Numbered from the stretch's first letter, positions 34,004-43,321 are shown. The stretch is 64,000 nucleotides of DNA from Caballeronia zhejiangensis (GCF_000698575.1 NZ_JFHD01000018.1:1-64000); one strand, 5' to 3'. The notes: generated by a model from the sequence alone, not told the origin. Made by a program: numbers and translations.

Positions 34004-35889
34004 GCGACCACCACCTTGCGGAACATTCCCGCCTCCATGTGATACAGAAGATGGCAATGAAACGCCCATTGCCCGGGAGCGTCCGCTGTTACCAAATAGC
34101 TCACTCGCTTGGTGGGCTGGACGTTGATGGTGTGTTTCCGCACGAGGAATTGCCCATGCTCGTCCTCCAATTCCATAAACATCCCATGAAGATGAATCGG
34201 ATGGTTCATCATCGTGTCGTTTATGAGCGTAACCCTGAGCCGCTCCCCATAGTTGAAGACGATAGGTTCAGCTTCCGAGAACTTCTTGCCATCAAAGCCC
34301 CAAATAAAACGGTCCATGTTCCCCGTAAGCCGTAGCGTCATTTCCCTCGTAGGCGGGCGGTTGTCGAGCGGGCCGCCAATGGTCCGCAGGTCGGAATAGG
34401 TCAGCACCTTTCGGCCGTTGCCCCGCAGCCGTGGTCCTGGGTCGCTTAGAGAACTCGAAACAGTCATCGGTCGCATGTCGACTTCAGGGCCGGTCTTAAG
34501 AGCCATCTCACTCATCCCCGTGGTCCCTCCGCCGTTTATGCCTTTCATGTCGCCCATGTCCTTCATGTCGCCCATGTCTTTCATGTCGGCCATGCCCTTC
34601 ATGTCACCCGTGTCCTTCATGTCGCCCATGCTCTTCATGTCGCCCATGTCACCCATGTCCTTCATGTCGCTCATGCCCTTCATGTCGTGCATGCCCTTCA
34701 TGTCGCCCATATCCGACATTCCCTTCATTCCGTCCATCCCGCCCATACCCATGTCGTCCATCGTCAGCCAGGTCTTCTGGTCCATTGGGGGAATTTGAGC
34801 TTGCATACCGGGGTATGAAGCGAGAGTTGCGCGGGCATATCCACTTCTGTCCATCGACTGACAAAAAATCGTGTACGCCTTGTCGTCAGGCATCTCAACC
34901 ACAACGTCGTAGGTCTCGGCGACCGAAATGCGGAATTCGTCAACCTCAACCGGTTCAACTTCCTGTCCGTCTGTCGATATGACTGTCATCTTCAGGCCCG
35001 GGATACGAACATCGAAAAGCGTCGTTGAAGACCCGTTGATGAAACGAAGTCTCACCTTTTCACGAGGTCGCGCGATAGCGGTCCAGTTCCCGGCAGGAGC
35101 CACACCATTGACGAGGTATGTGTAGGTGGCCCCCGACACATCATTGAAATCGGTGGGGTTCATTCGCATTTCGTTCCACATCTGCCGCTTCTTCAATGCC
35201 CCCTTGAGCCCGATTCGCTTGATATCGCTAAAAAACTGCGGCGCCGTCGGCATCTGGTAGTTGTAGTAGTCACTGGAGACCTTCAGGTTCTGCATGACTC
35301 GCTCTGGATTCTCGTCGGTCCAGTCGCTAAGCATGACAACGTAGTCACGGTCCGTAGGGACGCTCTCGCCATTGGCGGGCTCAATGACCAGTGGCCCATA
35401 TAGGCCGGTCTGCTCTTGGAAACGGCTATGACTGTGATACCAGTACGTTCCCGCTTGCCGAACAAGGAATCTATAGGTGAACGTTTCGCCGGGCTCGATT
35501 CCAGGAAAGCTGATGCCAGGGACGCCGTCCATTCCAAAGGGGACAAGGATGCCGTGCCAATGAATGGAGGTAGGAACCGCAAGCCGATTCGTGACTCGCA
35601 TCGCAACTTCCGAACCCTGTTTCCACTTGAGAATCGGAGCAGGAATCGACCCATTGACGGAGGTTGTAGGTCGGGTGCGCCCGGTATAGTTGACCGGTGT
35701 CGAGTCAATCGTTAAATCAAACTGCGTGCCGCTAAGTACCGTCGGACCCGTGCTTACAGTTGCGGCATGTGATGCAATCGGCCATCCGCCAATGCCAGCG
35801 ACGAGACTACCGGCTGCGAGCCCGCGTACAAAACGCCGCCTTCCGTTGATTTCAACATCAATATCCGCTTGTTGCTTTAGCTTAGTCAC
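34000..35889 (-). CDS. copA: CopA multicopper oxidase
   Basis: 629 aa from a GTG at 35889 with GAGAGGG upstream; the upstream frame is longer but lacks a signal. Twin-arginine signal NGRRRFVRGLAAGSLVAGIG, so exported folded. Copper-centre motifs: SIHWHGILVP, YWYHSHSRFQEQ, HPIHLHGMFMEL and the type 1/3 HCHLLYHMEAGM. A Met/Asp/Lys-rich repeat (about 385-450) binds extra copper. Oxidises Cu(I) and sequesters copper in the periplasm. A CopR-like box lies 260 bases upstream. Coupled to copB. Confidence 0.96.
   Translation of the reverse strand: MTKLKQQADIDVEINGRRRFVRGLAAGSLVAGIGGWPIASHAATVSTGPTVLSGTQFDLTIDSTPVNYTGRTRPTTSVNGSIPAPILKWKQGSEVAMRVTNRLAVPTSIHWHGILVPFGMDGVPGISFPGIEPGETFTYRFLVRQAGTYWYHSHSRFQEQTGLYGPLVIEPANGESVPTDRDYVVMLSDWTDENPERVMQNLKVSSDYYNYQMPTAPQFFSDIKRIGLKGALKKRQMWNEMRMNPTDFNDVSGATYTYLVNGVAPAGNWTAIARPREKVRLRFINGSSTTLFDVRIPGLKMTVISTDGQEVEPVEVDEFRISVAETYDVVVEMPDDKAYTIFCQSMDRSGYARATLASYPGMQAQIPPMDQKTWLTMDDMGMGGMDGMKGMSDMGDMKGMHDMKGMSDMKDMGDMGDMKSMGDMKDTGDMKGMADMKDMGDMKDMGDMKGINGGGTTGMSEMALKTGPEVDMRPMTVSSSLSDPGPRLRGNGRKVLTYSDLRTIGGPLDNRPPTREMTLRLTGNMDRFIWGFDGKKFSEAEPIVFNYGERLRVTLINDTMMNHPIHLHGMFMELEDEHGQFLVRKHTINVQPTKRVSYLVTADAPGQWAFHCHLLYHMEAGMFRKVVVA
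34536..34740 (-). repeat. tandem Met-rich coding repeat in copA
   Basis: About 200 bases of imperfect 9- to 18-base tandem units (plus strand: CATGTCGCCCATGTCCTT and variants), encoding DMGDMKGM- and DMKDM-type repeats, some 20 units. This is a copper-binding Met repeat; length probably varies between strains by slippage. Confidence 0.9.
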
Positions 35890-36147
35890 GTCAAGCCCTC
35901 TCACAACTAGAACTAGGATTTGTCCCACCGCGCGCCGCATGGTCATACGAACGCCGAGGCTTCTTGCGCACTGCACACGAGGCAGTATCGACGCCCTTGG
36001 CGAAAAGCCGGAGCCGACGACATTCCATACGAAAACGCTTTTGAACATTGACCAGCCCTCTGTATGCGAGCGACCGAGTCGACTTGTCGATGAGATTAAC
36101 TGCACAAGACAGCGGAAGGAAAGCGGAAAAACGCAATACGATTGAAG

Positions 36148-36173
36148 ATGACTAACAAATGACCCAGTCGTAA
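36148..36173 (-). promoter_or_regulatory. putative CopR operator of copAB
   Basis: Minus strand: TTAC-N6-GTCATTT-N4-GTCAT, a perfect match to the consensus also seen before copR. It is oriented to copA; CGTATTGCG about 10-15 bases downstream may contribute a -10. Confidence 0.75.
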
Positions 36174-36639
36174 TGTGCGCGCAATCAATGCGTCACTTGC
36201 GAGCATGCCACCATCCTGCGTCTACGCAGTTCGCGCTCCAACCACTGGTTAGTTCGAGCAAGAAAGTCGAGAAAGATGTATTTTTTCGAATACCAAAGTC
36301 CCCGGGTTCGAGCGCCGCCGGTCGCGGTCGTGAACCTGACGGGGCGACGCATCGACGCTTAATGCCCCAAACTGCTCGCAGTCACCTGCGCACCTGGGCC
36401 GTGCCGCGTGGCTGTCGCCTTGCCGTGCTCAGTCGAACTCATGCCCGCCGTTCCCGAATCCTTGCCGTACTGCATTTCGAGGATTTGTGCGGCCGTGCCC
36501 TCGGCGGGTCACGTTTGATTGGGTCTTCGCTTGTAAGCTGTCCCGGCTTGCAGCTTTTGACCGTGGTCCGTTTGACCCTCCAGAACGCGAATCGTAAAAC
36601 GTTGCGTCATTTTTTCATAAGCACCGCTATGGCAATTCG
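36174..36639. other. no gene seen
   Basis: 466 bases between the copA operator and the IS3 relic. Only frames without start signals or recognisable motifs. Confidence 0.35.
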
Positions 36640-37390
36640 GATGTGAGAAGGAATACCACTCCGGCTTCGTCCTGCCGGGTGAGCGACGACGTGCTGCTGA
36701 CGTACATCAAGCCGATTCATGCCGAGGTTAAGGGCGAATACTGACGGCCGCGCATTTGGAAGGAGTTGATTGCGCTGCGTACGCGTGGATTAGGACCGGC
36801 TTCGCAAGCTGATGGCGCGGCACGGTATCCACGCACGGCACAAGCGCAAGTACGTTGCGAAGACCAACTCGAACCACAACCTGCCGGTCACGCCGAACTT
36901 ATGGAGCGCAACTTCACGGCGGTAGCGCCGAAGCAGCTCTAACGAGCGACATCACGTATGACGCGGAGGTCGAAGGTTGGCTTGTATCTGGCCGTCGTCA
37001 TCGACATGCTTAGATGGCAGGTGGTGGGCCGGTCGATGCAGCCGCATATGAATGCCGGACTGGCCACAGATGCGCTGCGCATCGCATTGCGTTCCGGCGT
37101 CGCCTGGGAGCCGGAATGATGGTGCGTATCACCGTGGCAGCCAATATTGCAGCGGACTCTTCCAGGACACGCTTAAGGCGTACTGGCATCCGTTTGTCAC
37201 GGAGCCGTCGCGGCGATTGTTGTGATAGTGCGTCGACCGAAAGCCTGTAAGGCTCGCTGAGGGGTCGCACGACTGCGCGCTCGTCACTTCGCAACGCAGA
37301 GTGCTGCGATGGATGAAATCGCCGACTGGCTCGGCTTCTACAATGCCCGCCGACTACAAATTCACGAGAAGGTCTTTCAGTGCGGAGAGG
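36640..37390 (+). pseudogene. IS3-family orfB relic
   Basis: Frame-broken pieces of an IS3-group transposase can be read in order: IKPIHAEVKGEY, RLMARHGIHARHKRKYVAK, NLPVTPNLWERNF, ITYD-like TSDITYD, LYLAVVIDMLRWQVVGRSMQ, and MDEIADWLGFYNARRLQIH. These match the HTH-to-DDE part of IS3/IS2-type OrfB proteins (TSDITY, YLAVVIDLFNRQVVGWSM, WIGFYNARRLHSTL). Several stops and frameshifts show decay. It separates copAB from copCD. Confidence 0.85.
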
Positions 37391-37629
37391 ACATCGACGG
37401 ATGCGTCTCCCATCGCAGAAACACGGCTCGCCACGCGGTTAAGAAGGCCCGAAGTAGAACTCCGGGCCCGAAAGACGAGTCTGCTGAGAGCCTCAACTAA
37501 TCTCGATGACGGTAGACTCGCCGCGAACCGCCGCGTTGCTATCTTCGGTTCGCGCCGACCGCTTTCCAATTTAAGTTGCGAGGGGCTTGTGAGCACCGAT
37601 GTGCAGGAGCCTGCCGAGATTTCGCTCTG

Positions 37630-38574
37630 TCACTCGGTGCCCGGAAGCGGGCTCGATACGAGCACCGTCGCAATTGCAATCACGCCTATAAGGACCCATG
37701 ACTCTATATGCAATACGGTCGCGAAGCGTTTCAGTTGACGCGTCTGAATGGCAGACGAAGACCCTTTCAGCGACGCAAGAAGCGCGGGCATCTCGAAGAA
37801 CCGGTTATGGCCGCCCAGCGCGGCGGCGACCAAGACGAGCGCAAGCTTAAAGACGAGGACCACACCGTAAGACGAACCGAGAATATTCTCAGGTGCGCTG
37901 ACACCACGCCAGCCGTTGAACGCGCCCGTCAGGAACAGGGCGATGAGGGCGACGGTAGCCGCATCCGACATCGCCTGAACATATCTCGCGCCCCCGGAGA
38001 GTTCCGTCGACCTCGCGCGCAACATTCCCGGCGACACGATGTACGCTGCCATGAGGACCATACCCACCCACGAACTAATCGCGAGAAGGTGAACCCAATC
38101 CACCCATACGGGGAGACTCAAAATACCTGCATCTACCGGGTGACCCGCGTTACTTTTTGCCAGAGCGACTCCCCCTATCAAGAGCCACATTAGAGGGTGA
38201 CACGGAATACCGGCGCCACTCGTAGGTTTGAACGACAACACAACAGCGCAGAGCAGCAGACTAGCCCCAATTGCCCAAATATGGCCGAACTGCGTCTTCA
38301 CCAGCATCGAGCGGACTGCGGGCCAAGCGTCGAGGAGAGTAGTCTCGCTCATCAACGCGCAATGAACCCAAAATCCTGCCGTACTTGACAGCAACGCTAC
38401 GATGGCTGACATCCTGAAGACAAGTGCGAGCTTCGCCGAGGCGCGCACTTGCCAATCGGATTTCGGTCCCCTCAGCCACCACGCGCTGAGAAGAGCGCCG
38501 ACCATGGCCGCAAGACCGAGGTTTTGCAACGCCATCAACAAAAGGCGCTCGATGTCCAAGGAGCCGTAGTTCAT
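37630..38574 (-). CDS. copD: CopD-like copper resistance membrane protein
   Basis: 314 aa with eight hydrophobic segments and family features: LPVWVDWVHLLAISSWVGMVLM (His in helix 5 region), and ALGGHNRFFEMPALL near the end. CopD with CopC is thought to take copper into or across the inner membrane. Its ATG overlaps the copC stop by one base (TGATG), so the pair is coupled. Confidence 0.9.
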   Translation of the reverse strand: MNYGSLDIERLLLMALQNLGLAAMVGALLSAWWLRGPKSDWQVRASAKLALVFRMSAIVALLSSTAGFWVHCALMSETTLLDAWPAVRSMLVKTQFGHIWAIGASLLLCAVVLSFKPTSGAGIPCHPLMWLLIGGVALAKSNAGHPVDAGILSLPVWVDWVHLLAISSWVGMVLMAAYIVSPGMLRARSTELSGGARYVQAMSDAATVALIALFLTGAFNGWRGVSAPENILGSSYGVVLVFKLALVLVAAALGGHNRFFEMPALLASLKGSSSAIQTRQLKRFATVLHIESWVLIGVIAIATVLVSSPLPGTE

Positions 38575-38948
38575 CAGTTCACCGAGAATTTATACGTGCC
38601 TTTCGCTTTGTGACTGTCACCGGTCATGACAGCCCATTGCACGGAATACGTACCTGCCGCCAACTTCGGAACGGCGAGAGTCAAAACGCGCTTGTTTGCC
38701 GGGTCCACCTTGGCCTTTTCATCACCTACCGATGCACCGCTCGCATCAGCGACTTTGATGGTGCTGAAAGTCGGTTCGAGGTCTTCATTGAAGGTTAGGC
38801 GCAGTACGCCCGGTGCAGTTGAAACCGTGCCATTCACAGGAGGTTCTGCGCTCTCGAGCTTGCCGTGTGCGAAGGCAATAGCTGGGGTCAATGCGATGGC
38901 CAGAGTCGCAACGACCGGCGCGATGAGCTTGTTTTTCGAAGCCTTCAT
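38574..38948 (-). CDS. copC: CopC periplasmic copper-binding protein
   Basis: 124 aa; AAGGAAATCAAAA precedes the ATG. Signal peptide ends AIAFA, leaving His as the first mature residue (HGKLESAEPP), a Cu(II) ligand in CopC. The C-terminal MTGDSHKAKGTY supplies the Asp and His of the Cu(II) site. The Met-rich Cu(I) loop of classical CopC is absent, so it is probably a Cu(II)-only type. Beta-barrel of normal length. Coupled to copD. Confidence 0.94.
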   Translation of the reverse strand: MKASKNKLIAPVVATLAIALTPAIAFAHGKLESAEPPVNGTVSTAPGVLRLTFNEDLEPTFSTIKVADASGASVGDEKAKVDPANKRVLTLAVPKLAAGTYSVQWAVMTGDSHKAKGTYKFSVN

Positions 38949-39024
38949 TTTTGATTTCCTTGATAGTGGTTGGTGCGGGCCGTCGAAACAGCGCTGCGCA
39001 CCGAGTTGTCTGTCCTAGATGCTT

Positions 39025-39372
39025 TTACTGTTTCTGCAGTTTCGTAACAGTCAACGCACCGTTAATTTCCTCTGCAACGAAATCAACCTTGTCGCCCACT
39101 TTGACTTGCGACAACATCGCCGGGTCCTTGACCTTGAAAGCCATCGTCATCCCGTCCATGCCGAGGTTCTCAAGCGGGCCGTGCTTGATGGTCAACTTGC
39201 CGGACGCCGTATCCACTTTCTTAATTTCGCCGTGCGACATCGATGAGTTAGCTGCCCCCCCTTGCTTGGCGCCGCTCGACATGTCCATGTTCTCCATATC
39301 GCCCGCCGCGAATGCGGCGCCAGAAGTGGCCAATGCAACGCCGAATGCAATCGAAACAAATGTCTTTTTCAT
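39025..39372 (-). CDS. second CusF-like copper chaperone
   Basis: 115 aa, CTGGAGAAAGAGC before the ATG. Signal peptide ending GAAFA, a Met-rich start (GDMENMDMSSG), then the CusF OB-fold with GKLTIKHGPLENLGMDGMTMAF (His and Met ligands). About 55-60 percent like the cusF at 11026 by eye. Here it is tied to the multicopper oxidase-TolC operon instead of an RND pump. Confidence 0.92.
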   Translation of the reverse strand: MKKTFVSIAFGVALATSGAAFAAGDMENMDMSSGAKQGGAANSSMSHGEIKKVDTASGKLTIKHGPLENLGMDGMTMAFKVKDPAMLSQVKVGDKVDFVAEEINGALTVTKLQKQ

Positions 39373-39428
39373 GCTCTTTCTCCAGATACTGTTTAGAAAA
39401 TATCCGCTTCTCGCCGCGGACCTGCGAT

Positions 39429-40724
39429 TTAGCTATCAGACATGTCGCCGGTGTATTCGTATGCGACAGTGCCCTTAGGATGCTTGTACCAACCCGGGTC
39501 GCGATAATCGTTACGGCCCAAGCCTTCGCGCACCTTCACAACCGTGAACATACCGCCCATCTCAAGCGGCCCGAATGGTCCCGTTCCCGTCATCATGGGG
39601 AGCGTATTTTCAGGCAACGGCATCTCCATTTCCCCCATGGCGCCGCCCGCACTCCCCATTGCCATGTAGTCCGGAACGAGCTTATTGATACGCTTCGCCA
39701 AATCCTTTTGTTGCACGCCAATCAGATTTGGCACCTGGTGGCCCATGGCATTCATCGTGTGGTGCGATTTGTGGCAGTGAAACGCCCAGTCCCCCGGCCG
39801 ATTCGCCGCAAATTCAATAGCTCGCATCTGGCCTACGGCCACGTCTGCAGTCACCTCCGGCCAGCGCGCGCTCGGCGGAATCCAACCGCCATCCGTCCCC
39901 GTCACTTCAAAGTCATAGCCGTGCAGGTGAATTGGGTGATTGGTCATCGTGAGGTTACCGAACCGAATGCGAACACGGTCCCCCTTACGCACCGGCAATG
40001 TGTCGATGCCCGGAAAGACTCGGGAATTCCAGGTCCACATGTTGAAATCGGTCATCTCGTTGACCCGCGGAGTAAAACTCCCAGGGTCAATGTCATACGC
40101 CGACATCAGAAAAACGAAATCTCGGTCAACGCGCATGACGTTCGGGTCCTTGGGATGGACGATGAACGTACCCATCAATCCCATTGCCATTTGCACCATC
40201 TCGTCGGCGTGCGGGTGATACATGAACGTCCCATGTTTCTCGAGTTGAAACTCGTAGACGAAGGTCTTTCCCGGCGGGATATGCGGTTGCGTCAGCCCTC
40301 CAACGCCGTCCATCCCGGACGGCAGCAGCATTCCGTGCCAATGCACGGTGGTATGCTCGGGAAGCTTGTTGGTCACAAAGATTCGAACTTTGTCGCCCTC
40401 GACCGCTTCGATGGTTGGACCCGGCGACTGGCCGTTATAGCCCCAAAGGTTCGCTTTCATACCGGGGGCCATTTCGCGCACGACTGGCTCGGCTGTCAGG
40501 TGAAACTCCTTCCAGCCGTTCTTCATGCGCCATGGCAACGACCAGCCATTGAGAGTCACCACCGGTGTGTAGGCGCGGCCGCTCGACGGGACCAACGGTG
40601 GCTGCATGTTAACGCTCGACGTTGTCGGCGCCTCCGGCAGAGATGCAGCGCCGGCCTTGCTAACAAGTGCTGCGCCCAACAACGCAGCGCCTGAACCGCC
40701 GATGAAATTTCGACGTGAGACCAT
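39429..40724 (-). CDS. second multicopper oxidase, compact CopA-like
   Basis: 431 aa, starting immediately after the stop of the TolC-like gene. Tat signal VSRRNFIGGSGAALLGAALV. Copper ligands: TVHWHGMLLPSGMDG, MYHPHADEMVQMAMGL, HPIHLHGYDFEV and AFHCHKSHHTMNAMGHQ. It lacks the long Met repeat of CopA but has a Met-rich C-terminal section (MAMGSAGGAMGEMEMP). Related copper oxidases are often annotated copper oxidase/CopA2. Likely a periplasmic Cu(I) oxidase. Confidence 0.92.
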   Translation of the reverse strand: MVSRRNFIGGSGAALLGAALVSKAGAASLPEAPTTSSVNMQPPLVPSSGRAYTPVVTLNGWSLPWRMKNGWKEFHLTAEPVVREMAPGMKANLWGYNGQSPGPTIEAVEGDKVRIFVTNKLPEHTTVHWHGMLLPSGMDGVGGLTQPHIPPGKTFVYEFQLEKHGTFMYHPHADEMVQMAMGLMGTFIVHPKDPNVMRVDRDFVFLMSAYDIDPGSFTPRVNEMTDFNMWTWNSRVFPGIDTLPVRKGDRVRIRFGNLTMTNHPIHLHGYDFEVTGTDGGWIPPSARWPEVTADVAVGQMRAIEFAANRPGDWAFHCHKSHHTMNAMGHQVPNLIGVQQKDLAKRINKLVPDYMAMGSAGGAMGEMEMPLPENTLPMMTGTGPFGPLEMGGMFTVVKVREGLGRNDYRDPGWYKHPKGTVAYEYTGDMSDS

Positions 40725-42158
40725 TTATTTACCTTCAGAATTTGGTGACGATGCCGGCTGTGCCAGAGGCGCGGGGTGAGATTGGGCGACGGCTAGAGTA
40801 GGAAGGCGGCCACCGACTGCTTGCTGCAAATCGGTCTCCGCAATCCAGTAGTCCTTCAGCGCCTCGATATAGCTGTTGACGGCGCCGACCTGCTCACGAG
40901 AATCCGCCAGCAACTCAAAAACGCTTGCAAGCATGCCGTTGTAGCGAAGCATCAGCTCGTCTGAAATCGACTTGCGCAGCGGAACGACTTCGTCGCGGTA
41001 GTGCTTAGCTACGTCGTATTCGGTCACGTAGGCCGAGTAAGATTCGCGAACCTCCGACCTGGCGTTCACAGCGGTTTCCGCCAAGCGGTTTGCCGATTGC
41101 ATATAGATTGCTTGCGCGCGTGCTACCTTCGACCCGCCCCAGTCGAAGATGGGAATCTCGACGCTGATTTCGTAGCCGTGCTCGTGACCCTTGTCGGTCT
41201 CGTAGTTATTGAGAATTCCAACGTCGAGTGCGTTAATGAAGCGTGTTGCCTTGGTCAAGCCTAAGGAAGTGGCCACGCTCTGTGTCTGCAACTTCGCCGC
41301 CTGAATGTCGAGACGGTTCTGCATTGCAAAGCTTTCCAAGTCATTCAATTCCGGGCGAGAATTCGGAAGGTCCGGCAGCCGGTCAGGAAGCTGGTATTGA
41401 GTACCCGAACCCCAAAGGCCCATGACGCGAGTAAGCTTCTCGCGGGCCGAAACGCTTTCCTGGCGGGTCTTCGCAAGTTGAGCCACGGAGTCGGCGTAAA
41501 ACGCCTGCTCTCGCGCGTAGTCCAACTTGCTGAAGTTGCCTGCTTGTTGCATCCGCTGAGCGAGTTCTGCAGCTGCCTCGGCCGAATCCTTGACTTGCTC
41601 GGCGTAGGCAACCGACTGCTGGGCGGCCACTGCGGTGGTGTAAGCGCGGCGTGCGTCAGCGGCGACCTTGAGCATGGCATCGGCCGTAAGCAATTTCGTC
41701 TGTTCGAAGCGGCGGCTTTCGATTCGAGTCGCGAGCGGGAGCGTAAAAATGCTCAAGATGCCCATCGAGAACGTACGGCCGATGGTCAGGTCGTTGCTGG
41801 AATGCGTCCGACTGAACGTGAAACCCGGGTTTGGCAATCGTCCTGCCTGCACGAGGTCAGCCTCGGAGATACCAAGCTCCCCATAGGAAACCTGCAATCC
41901 GCGGTTGTTCAGGAGCGCAACCTGCACTGCATCGTCCATGGTCAGCGGTTTGGCCAACAACTCCTTGGTCCGCGTGAAAACCGCATTGCGGTCATCGTCA
42001 GTTTTCACGATGACAGCGTCTTTTCCCAGTCGTTCAGATGCGACATTAGCGACACTGTTAAAACCGCCGTCCTTAGAAAAAGTCGTACACCCGGCCAGCA
42101 CCGCGACGATGCTTACGGTCGTCACTAGGCGGCCAGCGGAAAGAAAACGCTGGTTCAT
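40725..42158 (-). CDS. TolC-family outer-membrane lipoprotein
   Basis: 477 aa. Lipobox VLAGC after a short signal, then two TolC repeats (MTMDDAVQVALLNNRGLQVSY and RPELNDLESFAMQNRLDIQA). Similar to the TolC proteins in copper oxidase operons, where no RND or adaptor partner is adjacent. Its ATG overlaps the stop of the 42155 gene; its stop abuts the oxidase start. It may share the CusAB pump of the other cluster or have another function. Confidence 0.9.
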   Translation of the reverse strand: MNQRFLSAGRLVTTVSIVAVLAGCTTFSKDGGFNSVANVASERLGKDAVIVKTDDDRNAVFTRTKELLAKPLTMDDAVQVALLNNRGLQVSYGELGISEADLVQAGRLPNPGFTFSRTHSSNDLTIGRTFSMGILSIFTLPLATRIESRRFEQTKLLTADAMLKVAADARRAYTTAVAAQQSVAYAEQVKDSAEAAAELAQRMQQAGNFSKLDYAREQAFYADSVAQLAKTRQESVSAREKLTRVMGLWGSGTQYQLPDRLPDLPNSRPELNDLESFAMQNRLDIQAAKLQTQSVATSLGLTKATRFINALDVGILNNYETDKGHEHGYEISVEIPIFDWGGSKVARAQAIYMQSANRLAETAVNARSEVRESYSAYVTEYDVAKHYRDEVVPLRKSISDELMLRYNGMLASVFELLADSREQVGAVNSYIEALKDYWIAETDLQQAVGGRLPTLAVAQSHPAPLAQPASSPNSEGK

Positions 42159-42610
42159 TCGTGCATACCCTCGTGGTTCGAATGCTCTTTCTTGTTGTCA
42201 CGAGTCGAGCCCGTGTTGCCATCAGTCGCGGACTTCGCGGGCATCTCTGAAGGGCTCATTCCGGCCATGCCGTTGCGGCCCTTCTGCGATTTTTCGTCCC
42301 CACGTACCGCGCCCTTGCTAGCTTTGGTGACGGCCGTCGACGACGGCATCGTGGAATGGTCCATTTCTCCGACCCCGGACATTCCAGCCGGACCGGTTTT
42401 TTTCGGAGTTGGAGCCACGGCATTGTTGAGCTCGCTCCAAGGCCCGACCGGCTTGTCCTGGAACGATTGATATGAACCGGCTATCGCCGGAACCATCACA
42501 GACGGCACCGGCGCCGCGGCGTCCGTAGGGTCGGGAAGCGACGGCGTTTCGCTCGCGAAGGACGGCATCGCCGCCGCCGCAGTGAGCAGCGCCGCTAGAA
42601 TGTTTCGCAT
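42155..42610 (-). CDS. secreted Met/His-containing protein of oxidase operon
   Basis: 151 aa from the ATG at 42610 that opens a signal peptide (ILAALLTAAAAMPSFA). The mature protein is low in complexity: Pro/Ala, then AGMSGVGEMDHSTMPSS, GMAGMSPSEMP and a His/Lys end (HSNHEGMHE). No domain recognised. It begins the TolC-oxidase operon with coupled translation and may carry copper on its Met/His motifs. Confidence 0.75.
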   Translation of the reverse strand: MRNILAALLTAAAAMPSFASETPSLPDPTDAAAPVPSVMVPAIAGSYQSFQDKPVGPWSELNNAVAPTPKKTGPAGMSGVGEMDHSTMPSSTAVTKASKGAVRGDEKSQKGRNGMAGMSPSEMPAKSATDGNTGSTRDNKKEHSNHEGMHE

Positions 42611-42696
42611 AAAAAATTTCTCGACGTAAGTCAACTGTCCACAAGGAGTTGCAGACAGAACGAAGGTGCGTCACGCCATGGGCGGGACGACTCGAC

Positions 42697-43104
42697 TTAA
42701 ACGAGAAGAGTTCGAGGAGGACGTTCGATACCGCCCGTCAAAAAACGGGCCGAGCGAACGTGCGGTGGCGTAGGTGCCACCTGATGAGATAGCTCGATGG
42801 GTGTCGCTACGACCGCTACCGGTGGCAGAGCATTACCGAAGCAGCACGACGCGCAGATGCTGCAGGGCCCACTGCCGTGATGGTGTGAGCCGTCATGGGC
42901 GTCGTGATGATGCTGGGCGGAGCCGACGGCGGCGACGGAGTCCGACGCTGCATCAAACAAGTGAGTTGCACGGAAATGACTAACGGAGGAACTCCCTCCG
43001 CTAGTCCGCGAAAGTTCGCAGCTCAGCGGTGTGCCCGCGAATGCCCGAGCCGACAGGCTGAGCATCAGCAGAACGACAGTAAGGAATTGGCGCCAGTTTG
43101 TCAT
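42697..43104 (-). CDS. DUF2946/CopL-like secreted protein
   Basis: 135 aa from the inner ATG at 43104 (MTNWRQFLTV). Signal peptide ends SARAFAG; the mature part has a His cluster AQHHHDAHDGSHHHGSGPCS and CSICASCCFG, and the tail FLTGGIERPPRT typical of DUF2946/CopL copper-tolerance proteins. First gene of the divergent operon next to copR, with a CopR-like box upstream (43195-43220). Likely binds copper in the periplasm. Confidence 0.85.
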   Translation of the reverse strand: MTNWRQFLTVVLLMLSLSARAFAGTPLSCELSRTSGGSSSVSHFRATHLFDAASDSVAAVGSAQHHHDAHDGSHHHGSGPCSICASCCFGNALPPVAVVATPIELSHQVAPTPPHVRSARFLTGGIERPPRTLLV

Positions 43105-43194
43105 GAGGCAAGAGTCTAGCACGCGGGTTTATACCCGTTGCAAGCTACGGCGGATTAGTTGACAGGACGATACACAGGTGAGCATGACGCGACC

Positions 43195-43220
43195 GTGGCT
43201 CGAAAATGACCAAGCTGTAA
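43195..43220 (-). promoter_or_regulatory. putative CopR operator, divergent operon
   Basis: Minus strand: TTAC-N6-GTCATTT-N4-GCCAC. The last half-site has two differences from GTCAT; the rest is perfect. It points to the DUF2946 / TolC / oxidase genes. Confidence 0.7.
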
Positions 43221-43235
43221 TGGAAGACCCTAAAA

Positions 43236-43261
43236 TTACCGAAATGTCATTTTCGCGTCAT
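43236..43261 (+). promoter_or_regulatory. putative CopR operator of copRS
   Basis: Plus strand: TTAC-N6-GTCATTT-N4-GTCAT, 61 bases before the copR ATG. TGCTAACCT, about 20-25 bases downstream, is a likely -10. Half-sites recur at 11-bp spacing. Together with the inverse site at 43195 it makes a divergent autoregulated promoter pair. Confidence 0.75.
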
Positions 43262-43321
43262 GTGCTTGACTGACAGCCGTTGCTAACCTTACCGACGCCC
43301 TCTGCGATTGAAAGGCTCAAT

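Noticed and set aside
34536..34740. Possible CRISPR-like array
   Set aside because: Short tandem units without spacers that encode Met-rich repeats in frame with CopA.
36173..36646. 157-codon plus-strand frame upstream of the IS3 relic
   Set aside because: Arg/His/Ser-rich with no family features; overlaps the copA promoter region.
39312..40694. 460-codon open frame on the plus strand across the second multicopper oxidase
   Set aside because: It mirrors the oxidase on the other strand, is His/Arg-rich with no domain and no ribosome site; the oxidase has all copper motifs.
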